Assembly: GCF_022539505.1 (NCBI RefSeq)
Contig: NW_025900964.1
Span: 117,333 to 181,332, forward strand
Direction of reading: 5' to 3'
DNA from: Lolium rigidum
Taxonomy: Eukaryota > Streptophyta > Magnoliopsida > Poales > Poaceae
Length of the DNA: 64,000 nt
The notes under the pieces: generated by a model
The model's input: only the letters and a program-made list of their open reading frames with translations
Database searches by the model: none
Told to the model about the DNA's origin: nothing
Shown: one piece after another, positions 32,140-43,341 of the stretch
Numbering within the stretch: position 1 is the stretch's first letter
Layout: every line of letters starts with the position of its first letter
Position numbers and translations under genes: made by a program

Positions 32140-32345
32140 GGCCTTTAGTTGCGGTCGGCCAGTAGAACCGCGACTAAAGGGCCTCCGCCCCGACGGTCGC
32201 CTGGCGCCCACGTGGACGGGCCTTTAGTCGCGGTTCGTAAGGAACCGCGACTAAAGGGGGGGGCCTTTAGTCGCGCTACTTTGGTCGCGGTTGCGCAACC
32301 GCGACTAATGGCAGTTGCGAACCGCGACCAAAGGCCCTTTTTCCA
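32140..32345. repeat. Right subterminal motifs of CACTA-2
   Basis: Facing copies of CCTTTAGTCGCGGTTCG and AACCGCGACTAAAGG, plus variants with GGTCGCGGTTGC, ending 6-10 bases before the terminus at 32351. Spacing and motif match the left array and the internal module. Confidence 0.88.
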
Positions 32346-32354
32346 CCAGTGAAC

Positions 32355-33661
32355 TGAGATATACTATCATCTATATATGTCAAAAAAAGAGGAAATTGCC
32401 TATAGGTTAAATCCTCAGATTCAGTGTTGATTTTAGTCGTGTTGAGATTATTAACTTTATTGATGCTTTGTTGGTCGGGCCAACCTAATCTACATCTTCC
32501 ATGTAGTATAAACATACGGATGCCTAAGTACCAGTTTGTTTTCTCAGGATAAGAAAGGTACATATGGAGGAGACTGAATTAGTTTACATTGTTCTGACGT
32601 ACAACGAGCTGACAGAACATCAAGGTTACTTCCTTCAGCAATTTTCATACTGTATTCTATATTGCTCAGCAGCCTGAATCGATTTATATTTCTCAGCATC
32701 TGTTACAATAACTATTGGAGGAGTTAAAAGCTAATTTGTAGAATAGTACATGGGAGACGCCTATAACAAGGAAAAATGGACCGGGTAGCCTTTGAGCAAA
32801 AGGAAAAATGTTCGGAGCTTGAAAGTTTAATACATAATCCTCTGATGCCTTTCTTGGTGGCATTTCGTAGAGGTAAAACAGTCACTCAGCTAGGTATTCT
32901 TAGACTGAAACAAAATAGTGAATTCTGCTAATATAGAATACCAGAGCATGGGATACATCTATTCCTTTCCCACACGTGCCTGAGTAGATGCATTTAGACA
33001 TCCATGTAACGTTTGAGTATAGTATCAAGAACCTTTGCATCATTTAGTTACTGATTTAAACTACATATATTGAAATTATAAATTGAAGTTTGATATTGCT
33101 GGATAAGTTTTGTTCACCTTTTGCATGGGCATGAATACATGACATATTAAAAGAATTGAAATATCTGTAAAGGGACCGTTAACTAAAATTCCTACCTTTC
33201 AGAATGGACATATTGTAGTGTAAGATATTAGCCAAAGTACCGAGGATACATTCATAGTGAGATAAAATATTTCGCGTTGGATGCTTTCATCCATTTGTAT
33301 CTATTTTAAAAGGATTAGGCTTTAGAAGCTGCAACACATTTATATAAATATATTTGTGTAGCTGTACTAACTTTCATTTATTTGCATGTATTATATTTAG
33401 AGCGAAGAGCGAAGTGATAATAATGACATGATGTTGCAATTAAATGATTTTATCTTTATGGTTACTGCCAAACTAGAATGCATATATAACAGGTAATAAG
33501 GAGCTAATTCAGGTTTATGGTTCCTTGAGATAAGCAACGGATAGGTTTGCACTATTTGTAGCATTATTATAAAACATTTCTAAGATATATTATATCTATA
33601 GTGTTACTGAGAAATAGATTTTGTAATTGTTGACCGTGCGGTAGCACGGGTCGATGACTAG
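32355..33661. other. Right arm of the Helitron frame, no gene
   Basis: AT-rich DNA with no ORF above 60 codons and no recognised gene fragment, ending with the hairpin and CTAG. Confidence 0.6.
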
Positions 33662-34342
33662 TTTCTAAAATCTCAATGGTAACTGTTTTTTTTGTCTGTG
33701 CCCATTGCTATAAGAAAATACCATCTGGTATTTGCCAAATTTATAAAATTTACTCAACTATGAATAACTATAATATAATAAATTTTAAATTTCGCTTAAA
33801 AAATCTCGGACGGTACGGTGTCCATGTGTATTTTTTTCGAGAACGAGAAGAAAAAACATTGCCCAGTGCTAACGTATGCGGACAGAGATCGAGCAGAGAA
33901 GAAGGAAGCAAACAGAACTTGTCCGATCAGATAGCTCAACGGTGCGTAGGTGAGGTAAAAAACCGTACGTGTCTCCGATCCGGTTAGTTATTTACGCAGC
34001 AGCTTTAGTTACGGACGTTGCGCGCCGCATGTTGAGGTGCTGTTGGAACTTTGTTGATATACTACGGGCAAGATGGTTGACGTACCGGAGCTGGATCATT
34101 CGGTGCTAGCTGGAGAAGCACGAATCGCACGATGCATATTCCATGTGCCTAGCAGGCAAGCAACTCATGCATTCGGCGCCAAACTGTTAGGCGTCTCCAT
34201 CGATGGATCACGCCCGTGCCTTGGCCTGCCTAACAAAGTAGCGAGTAGCACGCGGCACACGCGACATGCCTCAGGGATGTCACGCGCGCGGCACCATGCA
34301 CGCGCGCGCGCTGGCACCAGCTAGCAAGGAAGATGCCCGCGG
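33662..34342. other. No gene recognised
   Basis: Short stretch between the Helitron end and the Pack-CACTA element. The region 34060-34320 is GC-richer, with CGCGCG-type words and short frames, but has no recognisable product. Confidence 0.6.
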
Positions 34343-34345
34343 TAT

Positions 34346-34570
34346 CACTACCTCACGTACATTGATTACCGGCATTTTTGTGCCGGCACTTCCCCAATCC
34401 GCCGCTAATTAGCATATTTAGACGGCATATATTAAAATTAATGCCGTTAATGACGCGCAAATTACCGTCAATCTTGCAAAGTGCCGCTAAACTTCACTAA
34501 TACCGGCAGCTAACGAAACTGCCGCAAATTTTTCGCTAATTAACGGCACTTCCCCGATGTGCCGCAAAAG
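34346..34570. repeat. Left subterminal repeats of the Pack-CACTA element
   Basis: Repeats of GCCGGCACTTCCCC, GCCGCTAATTAG, AACTGCCGC and CGGCACTTCC words. They are less regular than the right array. Confidence 0.75.
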
Positions 34571-34659
34571 ATCAAGTGGTCCGAAGTGTTTCCACACAAC
34601 TATACAAGTTTTAATACGTTAAAACAATATAGTACTAGGACTAAATTGAAAAGTGCGGT

Positions 34660-35275
34660 TCCAGAATCTAGACGATCCCGATCAAATTCTCCCCACGCAC
34701 CAGAGGGGCGCCGCCGCGACGCGTGCCGGCGGTGGGGCTTCTCCTCGCGCTCCCTGCGCCCGCCTTCGAGGGTTGCGCACTCTCCATCGACGACCTCCTC
34801 TCCCGGGCTACGCGCGGGACTAGCTCGCCGACGTGCCCACCCGCCTCGCTCGCCTCCTCCATCTCCTCGCGCCATCGAGGACCACTACGCCGCCGCTGTG
34901 CTTGCGCTCCGCCTCACGGGGGCGCAGGTTGCCGAATTCGTGCTCCTAGACCAGGAGCTCGTGGCCGCGGCGCCATTCAGTCTCCGTGTGCGACCACCAC
35001 GGCAACCCTAGTCGCCACGGTCGTCGGCGCGGCTCCCACGCCTTGGCCTCCTACCCTACGTCAACTACGTGGCCCTGCCCTAAATCGCCTCCTCCCCAGC
35101 TTCCCCGCGAACGCCGCTTGCCCATGTACCACGCGCCTACGCACGGTTGCCGGTTGTGGGCACGGTGGTGCTCTACCTCTGCTCCATCGTCACCTCCCTC
35201 ACCACATCTCCTCCGCTACTATCGTCGTGTGATGGTGAATTTCCCCTTCCTCTTCCCCTCCTTTGTTCCAATTTA
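34660..35275 (+). pseudogene. GC-rich, exon-like captured fragment, unidentified
   Basis: Three overlapping plus-strand frames run through this GC-rich stretch. The most protein-like piece is IEDHYAAAVLALRLTGAQVA followed by EFVLLDQELVAAA. The sequence ends near a GGTGAATT donor-like site at about 35233. It resembles a captured 5' exon of a host gene, but I cannot name the gene; frame changes suggest decay. Confidence 0.4.
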
Positions 35276-35778
35276 GGATGTGTTAATGTGATGTTGTTAA
35301 ATGAGATCATATGCTGTTGTTAAGTGAATTCATCTGGTGTTGATTGTTTGTTGTTATAACCTATGGTTCCTATTACCAACTCAAATATATGCCAATTATA
35401 TGTTAGTGTTTCAGACAATTTATAGACATGCAATGTGTTTGCCAATGTTGCAATGCTACGTTATTTGAGAATTGATACATCTGTATATCACATTTCATCC
35501 GTGATCATCGACCCTTTAGTACCCTAATGAATGTTCTGTTTAATTTGCGAAATATTTTCTGAACTCCATTCCAAACATGTGTTCCTGATGACATTCGTTG
35601 TCAAGGAGAATTGGCTCAAAGTGACCATCTAAACCTTGATCGATCTGTTTTGGGCTACTGGTGACCGCCGCCTCCCCGCAGGTAAACCCGCTGCTGGTTG
35701 ATTTCGATGAAGGTGATTTGTTATGTTTCCTTTGTTCTTCTCCTTTTTTCTGCTAATCAGCTATCTGACGACCTGCTC

Positions 35779-36234
35779 TAGCCCACGGCAAAGAAGATCA
35801 TGGCCTTGGATGACAAAGATGGTAACCTGCAGCTCAAGGGCTTGGCATGGGTAATCTACTCGGCTTGGTCAATATGTTTGCTTGAATGCAGCTTGGCAGT
35901 GCACTCACTACTGCTTTTTCATGGCTCAAGGTCCCTGTTCGATCCATGGAAGAATTTCAGGAGGTTTACTCAATTTTTCGAAATGGGTGTGCAGAGAGAA
36001 AAGTTGCACACACAGGCCTGAACGATGTTTCAAGTAGGAGCCATGCTGTGCTCTCCATCCGGATCAGTAATGATACTTTCAAAGGGAAAATCTTAACCTC
36101 ATTGACTTGGCTGGTACGACTCCCTGTAATGAGGTGCACATAACCTATAAAGGCTTCACATTCCAGTTTAAGACCATGCTGTGTTGCATATTCATTTCAG
36201 GAAATGAGGACAACAGGAGGACGTACAATGATTA
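35779..36234 (+). pseudogene. Captured kinesin motor-domain fragment (three exons)
   Basis: Exon a ends at 35850 with MALDDKDGNLQLKGLAW before a GT donor. Exon b (35931-36112) reads VPVRSMEEFQEVYS, then KVAHTGLNDVSSRSHAVLSI; SSRSH is the kinesin switch I motif. One extra base shifts the frame just before what would be LNLIDLAG (switch II). Exon c (36201-36234) reads GNEDNRRT and then stops. The P-loop part and the rest of the motor are absent. The sequence resembles the plant kinesin-10-type group, an identification from memory with moderate certainty. It cannot encode a motor protein. Confidence 0.82.
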
Positions 36235-36413
36235 GCAAATTTACTCCAAGGTCTTAGTTTGTAGTAATGTTATTATATTTCCGTAGTTTAGGCTTTCCTC
36301 TGCACGGGTTCTGTCTTTTTTTTTACTTCATATATGCCAACCTCCAGTTCTTGTTCTGGTACAACTTTCGGAGGAAATGGTTCTGCTATTGTTTACTTTG
36401 ATACCATTATGCA

Positions 36414-36640
36414 GTGCATGGCTTCTTTGCCGTTTACTCCACTTTATTCTTCTACAACATCAGTTGTTGTTTCAGACTGATAGTTCTCGGAGGCTGCGGT
36501 GGTGTTAGTGCTTCTGGCGATGTACCGGTGATCCTGTCGTCATATGCATGGATGATAGTGCCCAACCTCAAGCTCCAGGTAGGTAACCCGACCCTTCCGC
36601 CTCTCCCCTGCGGCTTCCTTCTTCTACACCAACTATAACT
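36414..36640 (+). other. Possible further captured exon, unidentified
   Basis: A frame giving LGGCGGVSASGDVPVILSS followed by AWMIVPNLKLQ, ending at a GGTAGGTAA donor-like site near 36577. It may be an exon of one of the captured genes, but I cannot place it. Confidence 0.25.
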
Positions 36641-37346
36641 CCATTTGTATCTCTTGTGCTTGCTATTCACTTGCGTTGATTGCATAATTCACACACTGTA
36701 CATGATTATCTAGACAACTTTTGTATGACTCTGTGGTAGATTATCTACATAAATTAGCATTTACCTGAGTAGAAGCACACGTTTTAGAACTTGCTAGCAT
36801 AGTTTTAAATGTTAGAATGTTATGCTGGGTGTGGATGTCCAAACAAGCACTAGAATGTTATGTTTTAATGCTAAAACTTTTAACTGTGTCATCTTGTTTT
36901 TGATGTCTCAAGTGTTCCCATATCCTAGTCTGTGAAAGCTGAGTGATTTCCATCCTATATTTAGTTATTTGACAGCATGTTGGAAGTTTCTTCTGCAGGA
37001 CCAGAGGCAGAAGAAGTTTGTTTTCCAAGTAAAGTTTCTTTTTAAAAGTTGTGCTATACTTTTTGATGATATATAGTTCTTGTTTGGAAGGACTTCTCTG
37101 TATTGCTTTACATAATAGTTTGAATGTGGTAGATTGTGTTGCTGGTCTTGTATTTCTAGTTCTTTCACTTGCACTCATTATAGTAAGAACATCAATTGGC
37201 TGAAACACTAAACTTTAGCTCCAGCTAACCAATTAGTTATAAGCTTTTATGTACATGATTTTACTATTGAAAAACTTAGTTGCATGATACTTTCTGAGGT
37301 ATGTTTTTGTTTGCTTCTGGTAACTGACTGTCTTTTCTATCTTAAG

Positions 37347-37430
37347 GTCTGTACTTCTAAAATGAACTTGAGTGACGAGGTTGATTTGGAAGATTATGTC
37401 TCCAGACTAGATAAAATCAGCGTTCGTGAT
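37347..37430 (+). pseudogene. Captured exon of the 26S proteasome ATPase RPT3
   Basis: An 84-base exon between a TTAAG acceptor and a GTGAGT donor encodes VCTSKMNLSDEVDLEDYVSR and then LDKISVRD. This is the part of the AAA ATPase RPT3 (regulatory subunit 6B) downstream of the Walker motifs, which in the host protein reads close to MNLSDEVDLEDYVSRPDKIS. One Pro has become Leu. The ATP-binding exons are absent, so it is a fragment only. The next sequence block near 37632-37700 may be a decayed neighbour exon. Confidence 0.85.
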
Positions 37431-38759
37431 GTGAGTGCCTTCCATTCATCGGACTTTTTAATATTCTTGAAATCTACCATGAAATTTATATTATCCCTGG
37501 AATCTTAATCTGATACAAACCTGATGTCAGCTGATACTTTTGCATAAATATACGTAGTAACAGATCTGGTAAGGAGTAAGCATGATACTTTTCTTTATGC
37601 ATGTGGTCTAATCTATTGTGCCTTAATGCAGAAATCAAGAGTATGCCAAGAAATATTGAGCAAGAGGAAGCTTATGTGGAGCTACAATGTTGTCAAGTTA
37701 TGTAAGTTAGCTTCCTGGGATCGTGTGAGTTGGCACTGGAATGTGAATGTGATTGCTGGGATTCTAATTACAGTCAGTTCTACTACAAGTTGATTGCTCC
37801 GTTGAACTAAGCCCTGCTGAATATATGTTTGAGTGATGTAAAATGTTATCTAGCCATTGCATTTCGTGCTTCCATTGCATTTTAGGTTGCTGGGGGCTAA
37901 GTGTTTAGAACTTCACGACTGCTTGTTCTAAGCTTGTCAGTTTGTTTATAATTTAGAAAATTTTGGTTTGGCGTGTTCAGCTCCTTTTTCTACACGCAGT
38001 ATGTCAAGACTTTGCCAATTGTCATGATTTGTTGCACTTTCAAGCAGATATTGTTATCTAATGCTTCCTGTGTCTGTGATTATGTGAACAGTTAAAATAT
38101 ACATTTTCCTGCTTAGTAGCTCCGTTTCATAAGATCACATAAAGATACTGTTGCACTTTCAAGCAGATATTGTTATCTTATTGTGCCTTAACTCAGTATG
38201 TCATTTAACTGTGCTCTGTATGAGTCTGAAAGCGCAAGTGTCATAAGGGTTTTACTGACTAACTGTGACTTGATACTTCAGGTTGACCAGTTGGGCATGC
38301 CACATGGGAGTACTACTCAGCCATACTCACAGCACACACTGAGTTGCTCCCGACGCATTTAGTGATGAGATATGGGCACTGCTTTGAATATTTGCAGTAG
38401 AGTAGGATATGTACCTGCTTCATCATTCTGATCCTTCTCTTCTTCAGGTGGAATGCAGTTGAAGTCGAAGAATGCCGTTGGAGAGATCAGAGGTTGCCGT
38501 GGTGCTACTTGCCGGAGATCACTGTGAGATGCGCTGCTGGGAGAGAAGACGTCACCGGCGATGTTGGGGACGAGCTGCTGAATAAAGATACTGTAATGAT
38601 TTTGTAATTTAGATGCTACTTGAAAATGTTGGTTCCAGGTCCTATAATTTAGATGACTGGGTACAATTTTAATGCATGATCATGTTACTGTGTTTGATTA
38701 AAATGCCAGGCAATATGATAACTGCATATATTTGTGCAAGTACTATGATTATTGCTTTG

Positions 38760-39209
38760 TTTTGAATAGTGCCTGCAAACATAATCAAAGGCATTGCTGA
38801 AAACAGCCTTCAAATGTAATATAAGGCATCATTGAAAAGTGTAGTCAATTTTTTTAGGCATCTTCAAAAGTGCTAGCAAAAAGATTTAATGGCATTTTTA
38901 AAAGTGCCGGTAAAAAGATTCCGCGGCATCTCCAAAAAGTGCCGGCAAAAACATTCCACGGCACAGTACCAAAGTGCCGGCAAAACTCTTAAGAGGCACA
39001 AACTGAACTGCCTGAAATAGTTATTACTGGCATCCTTGCTTGTGCCTTGACATACTTATGGCGGCATTTTCTGGAAAGTGCCGGCAAAGACCTACCTCGA
39101 CTGGAGCAAATACAACACTTTTTTTTCTGCCTAGAAAAACCATTGCCGGCACTTTTGGTACAATTACCGGCACTTTTTTGTGCCGGCAATATGGGTACCT
39201 GACGCAGTG
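38760..39209. repeat. Right subterminal repeats of the Pack-CACTA element
   Basis: About ten directly and inversely placed AAAGTGCCGGCAAAA and GGCACAA words, grading from diverged copies near 38770 to exact ones near 39170. This gradient is typical of CACTA subterminal regions. Confidence 0.85.
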
Positions 39210-39242
39210 TATGTTTCTGGGCGGCTGTCCGCGGCAATCTAA

Positions 39243-41060
39243 GAGTATCTTCACTCGCGTCACCTAAACCGCATTCGGCAATTATGTCAGATTGGCCGAA
39301 TGAGCGACCAGCACTGCAAGGAATTGCCACGTTTGGGAAGCGTCCGTTCCAGCTGCGTGGCCTGCCCCAAAGAGATTTTGCAATAAAAATAAAAGTAAAA
39401 GATCGTCGTGATTTAAAAGTAATTGTTCCCACCATTAATTGGCCGTCATGGTCGACGCGATCAATATTACAGACCATGCAAATTGAACATAATTAGAAGA
39501 AGGGGATCAACGATGTCGACCGCGCCTGTTGAGCTGACACTAGCCCATCTAACATTTAGGATGATGCCGGTGCCTCTAGAGTAGAAGTTGATGATGCCAT
39601 GGACGCGTCCATTTTAGCCTCGATCTCTTCGAGGATCATGGATTTGCGGAAACTATGCGCCGTCGGAACCTGAGAATCCATTCCCGCTCTCGAGACAACC
39701 AAGAGCATTAATTCATTTTTGCGTTTATTAATGGTGACACGCTTCTTCTTGATCTGCATCTTCTTTTCTTCCTTCTGGAGTAGCGGCGCCTATCTCTCGT
39801 CGGCCTTCTTTTCGTGAATGAGCAAGTTCGACGAGACATCGGCAAGGCACTTGTTGATCGACGACTGGATCTTCTCTATCGACGATGCTTCAAGCACGGC
39901 GGCCTTGGCCATCTTGTTGCATGTAGGGCACCTGCCGAGGCTACGAGCAGCATATCCAGATCAATGATGTCATTTTTCCCTTCGCCATGGAGATGCGCGT
40001 CAATATCCACTTCTCACAGGTTTTGAGTTTGCTATAACAATGCAGCAAGCCGAAATTTCTATGGCCTTCTGGATTCTTCCGGTACAAGAGAAGAGTGTGA
40101 CTCAAATAATGAAAGGACGTGCAAAGACAATCATGTATATCCACATAGAAAGAGACGCGAGAAGAGACGGCGTCACACATACCTAGTCAACGTGGGTAGT
40201 GCCGCTGTCCTCCCTTAGCTCGATTTCGGAAAGGTAGCCATGGAAGATGTTCACCTGCGCCTATATGATGGCCCAGCGTGTCGATATTGCCTTCTTGCCC
40301 CTCTTCATTATATCGTGGCGTAGTCCTTGTCGAGGTACTCGCGTTCGTCGAACATTGCCTTGATCCTCTCCCAATAGGAGCCATATTTCTTATTAGCGTC
40401 GGTGATCGCGTAGATGCTCACCGTCTTCGGGAGTTGCACAGGAGGTCGCAGTCTTGCCCCAACCAGGGTGACCTATTGGCCAGGCGGCGTGTCCTCATCT
40501 GCCTCGTACCACCTATCATCGTCGACCTGCTCGAAAACATGGTCCATCTCCTCCTGCTCCGTGCCCTAGGCCTCCACGATCGCGACCACTCACGCTCCTC
40601 CGCCCCATGCTTCTCCGTGGTCAGTGAGAACCGCTCGCGAGCAGCCAACATGAGCTTCGCCCATGTCGTGTGCACCCTACGAGGCATGGCACGGAGGAGG
40701 CGAGGGCGCTGGAGAAGGAAGAGGTGGACGGGGCCGCTGTGAGTCGTTTCAGACGGCCAGGCCGCACACACGGGATTTCAAAGGCGGTGGACGTAGCGGG
40801 AAACTTCGTGGGTGGAAGCCCCGAGCCATCGTTCCATGCGCGGGGCAACATTCCCACGCTCGCCCTAGCGACATCGCGTCTGCCATAGAGGCATAGACAC
40901 GTTGCGTTGAGCCTGCCGCGTTGAGCCTGCCTTGGCAGCGCCATCCAGGAAAGATGAAACCGCGTGGCCTAAATGGATGACAGCGTTGAGTGCTGCGTGC
41001 GACCAAAACAGACGTACAGGTAGACATCGGCTAAAATTAGGTGGCCGTTTGCAGATGGCC
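39243..41060. mobile_element. Harbinger-like element remnant
   Basis: Left end GAGTATCTTCACTCGCGTC, right end GTTTGCAGATGGCC. These are diverged inverted repeats of the same type as the MITE at 10691-11108. They are flanked by TAA (39240-39242) and TTA (41061-41063), both fitting the TWA target of PIF/Harbinger but not identical, so one copy has mutated or the border is slightly off. Inside is a decayed SANT/NAM-associated type ORF1. No DDE transposase gene is seen. It begins only 33 bases from the end of the Pack-CACTA element. Confidence 0.6.
39556..40771 (-). pseudogene. Harbinger ORF1-like (SANT / NAM-associated) pseudogene
   Basis: Minus-strand pieces in several frames. One reads DDDRWYEADEDTPPGQ, then TDANKKYGSYWERIKAMFDE followed by REYLDKDYATI (about 40500-40320). 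The distal part reads INKCLADVSSNLLIHEKKAD and KKMQIKKKRVTINKRKNELM, ending STSTLEAPASS at 39556. Parallel grass transposon proteins have this 'KKYGSYWERIK' trihelix/SANT region and a C-terminal NAM-associated domain. At least four frame changes and stops make it non-functional. Confidence 0.6.
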
Positions 41061-41063
41061 TTA

Positions 41064-41709
41064 GCTGCTGCATGTATCGGCGCCTTCCCCGTGCCCGGCC
41101 GATGGCTTTGGAACGATCATGCCCTACCCGCGCGCGCGGCAATGCACAGGTACGTACGTGACTACGTGAGGGAGCCCGGTCGATCCCGATGGCTTGCCGC
41201 GCCTCGTGACTCTCGTGGGACGAGATAAACTGAAGAAGAGACGGCGACCGTCACGTCCCGTGCTCCCGCTTGGACACCATCCAGGTACTCTGCTATCTGT
41301 TGCTGCCGCTACGTACGTACTCGATCAGCCCTGGGGATTGCAAATGTGAAGACCATCACCAATGGTACATTCCCGTGTGCTGTGGAGGCCAAGGAAACAC
41401 GCGTTCCAGCCACCATTATATATGTTACTCCATCAGCATTTTGTGTTCAATTAAGTTACATAAACTAGTTAGATAAACCAGCGAGAACTAAATTGTGGCT
41501 GGATGGTTAAAGTGTAATGGTACCCCAGTCTAGCTACGAGGATTATCCTCACGTACGGTGCGACACTTATATGTCTCATAAAAACGAAATATCTAGCTAG
41601 GGAGGTGTTGTTCCGTCGATAACGAGAAATTTGTGGTGAGTTCATCTTTCTTAGCAGTTTTTCTAGATTCGGTCTTTTAAAGGTGCTCATAAAGTTTGTA
41701 CTGTTTTTC
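41064..41709. other. No gene recognised
   Basis: Unique-looking sequence between the Harbinger-like remnant and the 24-bp direct repeat. It has frames up to about 80 codons on either strand, none with a known domain. Confidence 0.55.
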
Positions 41710-42788
41710 AAAAAGGAAAGTTAGATTAACCAACATGAAGGTACGTGCATGATCTCCACTGGTTCTCCACTTGTTCCGCTAGTTCTTTGCTTAATATTCA
41801 TGCAGGCTCTCATCCCCCGCCCTTCGCGTCGCTATAGTAGTTGGAAGAGCTTTCCTCAGATTCGGGCTAGACCGAGGCCCTCCTCGGCGGCGATGCTGGC
41901 TGGGAGTGGCTGAGGCGTGGCTCTGGACACCATAGTGTGAATAGGGCACCGATATCCGTTGACCAGATCTGGTGCAGTATGGGGTGTGCCTCTTCCTAGT
42001 GATCGAGCTCTGATGGATGGAGCCGGTGGTAAGCACCACTGCCGCATCGATGTTCGTTAATAAGGTTAAGCGTTGCCACCCTTTGATCTGGGATGTTGAT
42101 ATGCTGTTGTTCCTCTTGTTTGTCAACCGTGGTGGCGAGGGGAAGGGAAGGAGTAGAGGCAACACCGACGGATCTGCAGGATGATTGGGATCTTCTTTCG
42201 TTCTGACGCATCGGTGTGGTGCTGGACGGGGGCCAGCAGAGCTCGCAACGAGCTTCCTTGGAGGAAGAAGTCAGAGTTCCCTCTAAAGGTGAGCCCCCTC
42301 CTCAATAAGCACAGCCACCTTCTGTGCGGTTGCCTCGCACATCTGCTTCTCCTCTCGGCCGACCTTTGTGGCGAGGGAGAGGGTGGTAGGGGTTTTAGCC
42401 ACTGCTATCTTCGGCCATAAGGATGGTCATGTTGCGCTCGGCCTTTCGTGCTTGAGCTTCTTCTTCCTCCTTCAGTGGAGGCTCTTCTACGAGCACGAAA
42501 TGGCGGTCATCGCCACGGCTTCCCCAAGTGGTTTCATCCCCGATGGAGGCAAGGGCGGCTTTGTTTGCTGGCCAACGATCATCGTGACACCTCTACACTC
42601 GATCGCATTTCGGCCATTTTCTGTGGGGTCCTGATTGTAAAAAAATATTGCGTTGTAATTTTAGTTTTTCTAGGATCCTTCCTAAAATTGTACACCGGTC
42701 CTAATACAGACTCCAGGTTTTTTTGTTTAGGATTGTTCTTATATATCCTTATTTAGTTGACCTGAAAAAGGAAAGTTAGATTAACCAA
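41710..42788. repeat. Insertion of 1,031 bp bounded by an exact 24-bp direct repeat
   Basis: Positions 41710-41733 and 42765-42788 are identical over 24 bases (AAAAAGGAAAG ... TTAACCAA). Between them lies sequence with Arg/Pro/Ser-rich, frame-shifting reading frames on both strands (41800-42640), resembling a decayed captured gene. There is no poly(A) tail at either inner border and no terminal inverted repeat. Confidence 0.75.
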
Positions 42789-42939
42789 GGGAAACTAAGC
42801 AGCACTTATCCTCATCCGAGCTGTTGGATCGGCCAACACCATCACATATACACACGAGGAATAATCCTATTCCCCCCCCCCCCCCCCCCACGACCACGAG
42901 GTAATTGCACTTGCTACTCGAATTAGGGATATGCAGTGG

Positions 42940-43341
42940 TAGAGATCCAGGCTCTCATTTACTATTTCTTACTGCCAGCCGCGTACTTCCCAGGACGGGG
43001 TGGCAAGAGCGGTTGCTGCTCGCGCCAGCGCGAAAATGACCTGTTCAAACGCACGCGACGCACCCATCCCTCTCCTCTCCTCCAACCCTTGTCGATCGCG
43101 TCGCGCAATGCGCATGCCGCAGCTCGCTACTACCCACGTTCTCCTTCATCACCTCCTCTCGCCATCGCTGATAACCGACTCCTCCTCCTCCTCGTCCTCG
43201 TCCTCGTCTCTCGTCTCTATAAAAAACCCCGCCTCCGCGACCCCGGCCCCGGCCACGACCCAATCAATCGATCCAGCACAGTTAGTGGAGCCAGCAGATC
43301 GAGGCCATCGATCGCCACCGCCGAAACCCTCCCTCCAGTCG
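42940..43341 (+). promoter_or_regulatory. Promoter and leader of JAZ copy 3
   Basis: Shares with copies 1 and 2 the CTCTCATTTACTAT word, CTCGCGCCAGCGCGAAAATG, the CACGTT T/G-box (43135-43140) and a TATAAA box (43218-43223). It then shares CGAGGCCATCGATCG and CGCCGAAACCCTCCCTC. The distal part is more diverged, so this is the oldest split of the three. A C-homopolymer of about 17 bases lies upstream at 42873-42889. Confidence 0.7.

Larger units (their letters stand above)
20885..32351 (+). mobile_element. CACTA-2: complete CACTA (En/Spm) transposon with target duplication
   Basis: Left end CACTGGTAGAAAAACAGGC; right end, read on the complement, CACTGGTGGAAAAAGGGCC. Both are flanked by AAC (20882-20884 and 32352-32354), the 3-bp duplication of CACTA elements. 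Length is 11,467 bp. It contains TTTAGTCGCGGTT subterminal motifs at both ends and an internal set at 26576-26735. Genes are a decayed TNP2 transposase, a convergent small ORF and a Transposase_24/Ulp1-like gene. It is inserted in the presumed Helitron at 19825-33661. Confidence 0.95.
19825..33661 (+). mobile_element. Probable Helitron frame, split by nested CACTA-2
   Basis: The 5' end TCTATACCTAATAATAAA follows an A (19824). The 3' end has the inverted repeat CCGTGC-GGTA-GCACGG (33634-33649), eight bases, then CTAG (33658-33661) followed by T. This matches the Helitron rules: 5'-TC, a hairpin shortly before 3'-CTRR, insertion between A and T, no target duplication. Without CACTA-2 the body is about 2.4 kb with no RepHel gene, so it would be non-autonomous. 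The interior contains a copia LTR relic (20214 onward). Confidence 0.6.
34346..39209. mobile_element. Pack-CACTA: non-autonomous CACTA element with captured host gene fragments
   Basis: Left end CACTACCTCACGTACATTGA; right end on the complement CACTGCGTCAGGTACCCATA. They are alike over about 29 bases with a few mismatches. Both sides are flanked by TAT (34343-34345 and 39210-39212). Length is 4,864 bp. The subterminal motif is GTGCCGGCA / TTGCCGGCAC, dense at the right (38870-39190) and looser at the left (34360-34560). No transposase gene is present. It carries exons of a kinesin motor and of RPT3, both with intact intron borders, so capture was from genomic DNA. Confidence 0.92.

Noticed and set aside
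43000..43341. 114-residue extension of JAZ copy 3
   Set aside because: Same reason: leader and promoter DNA, TATA box at 43218.
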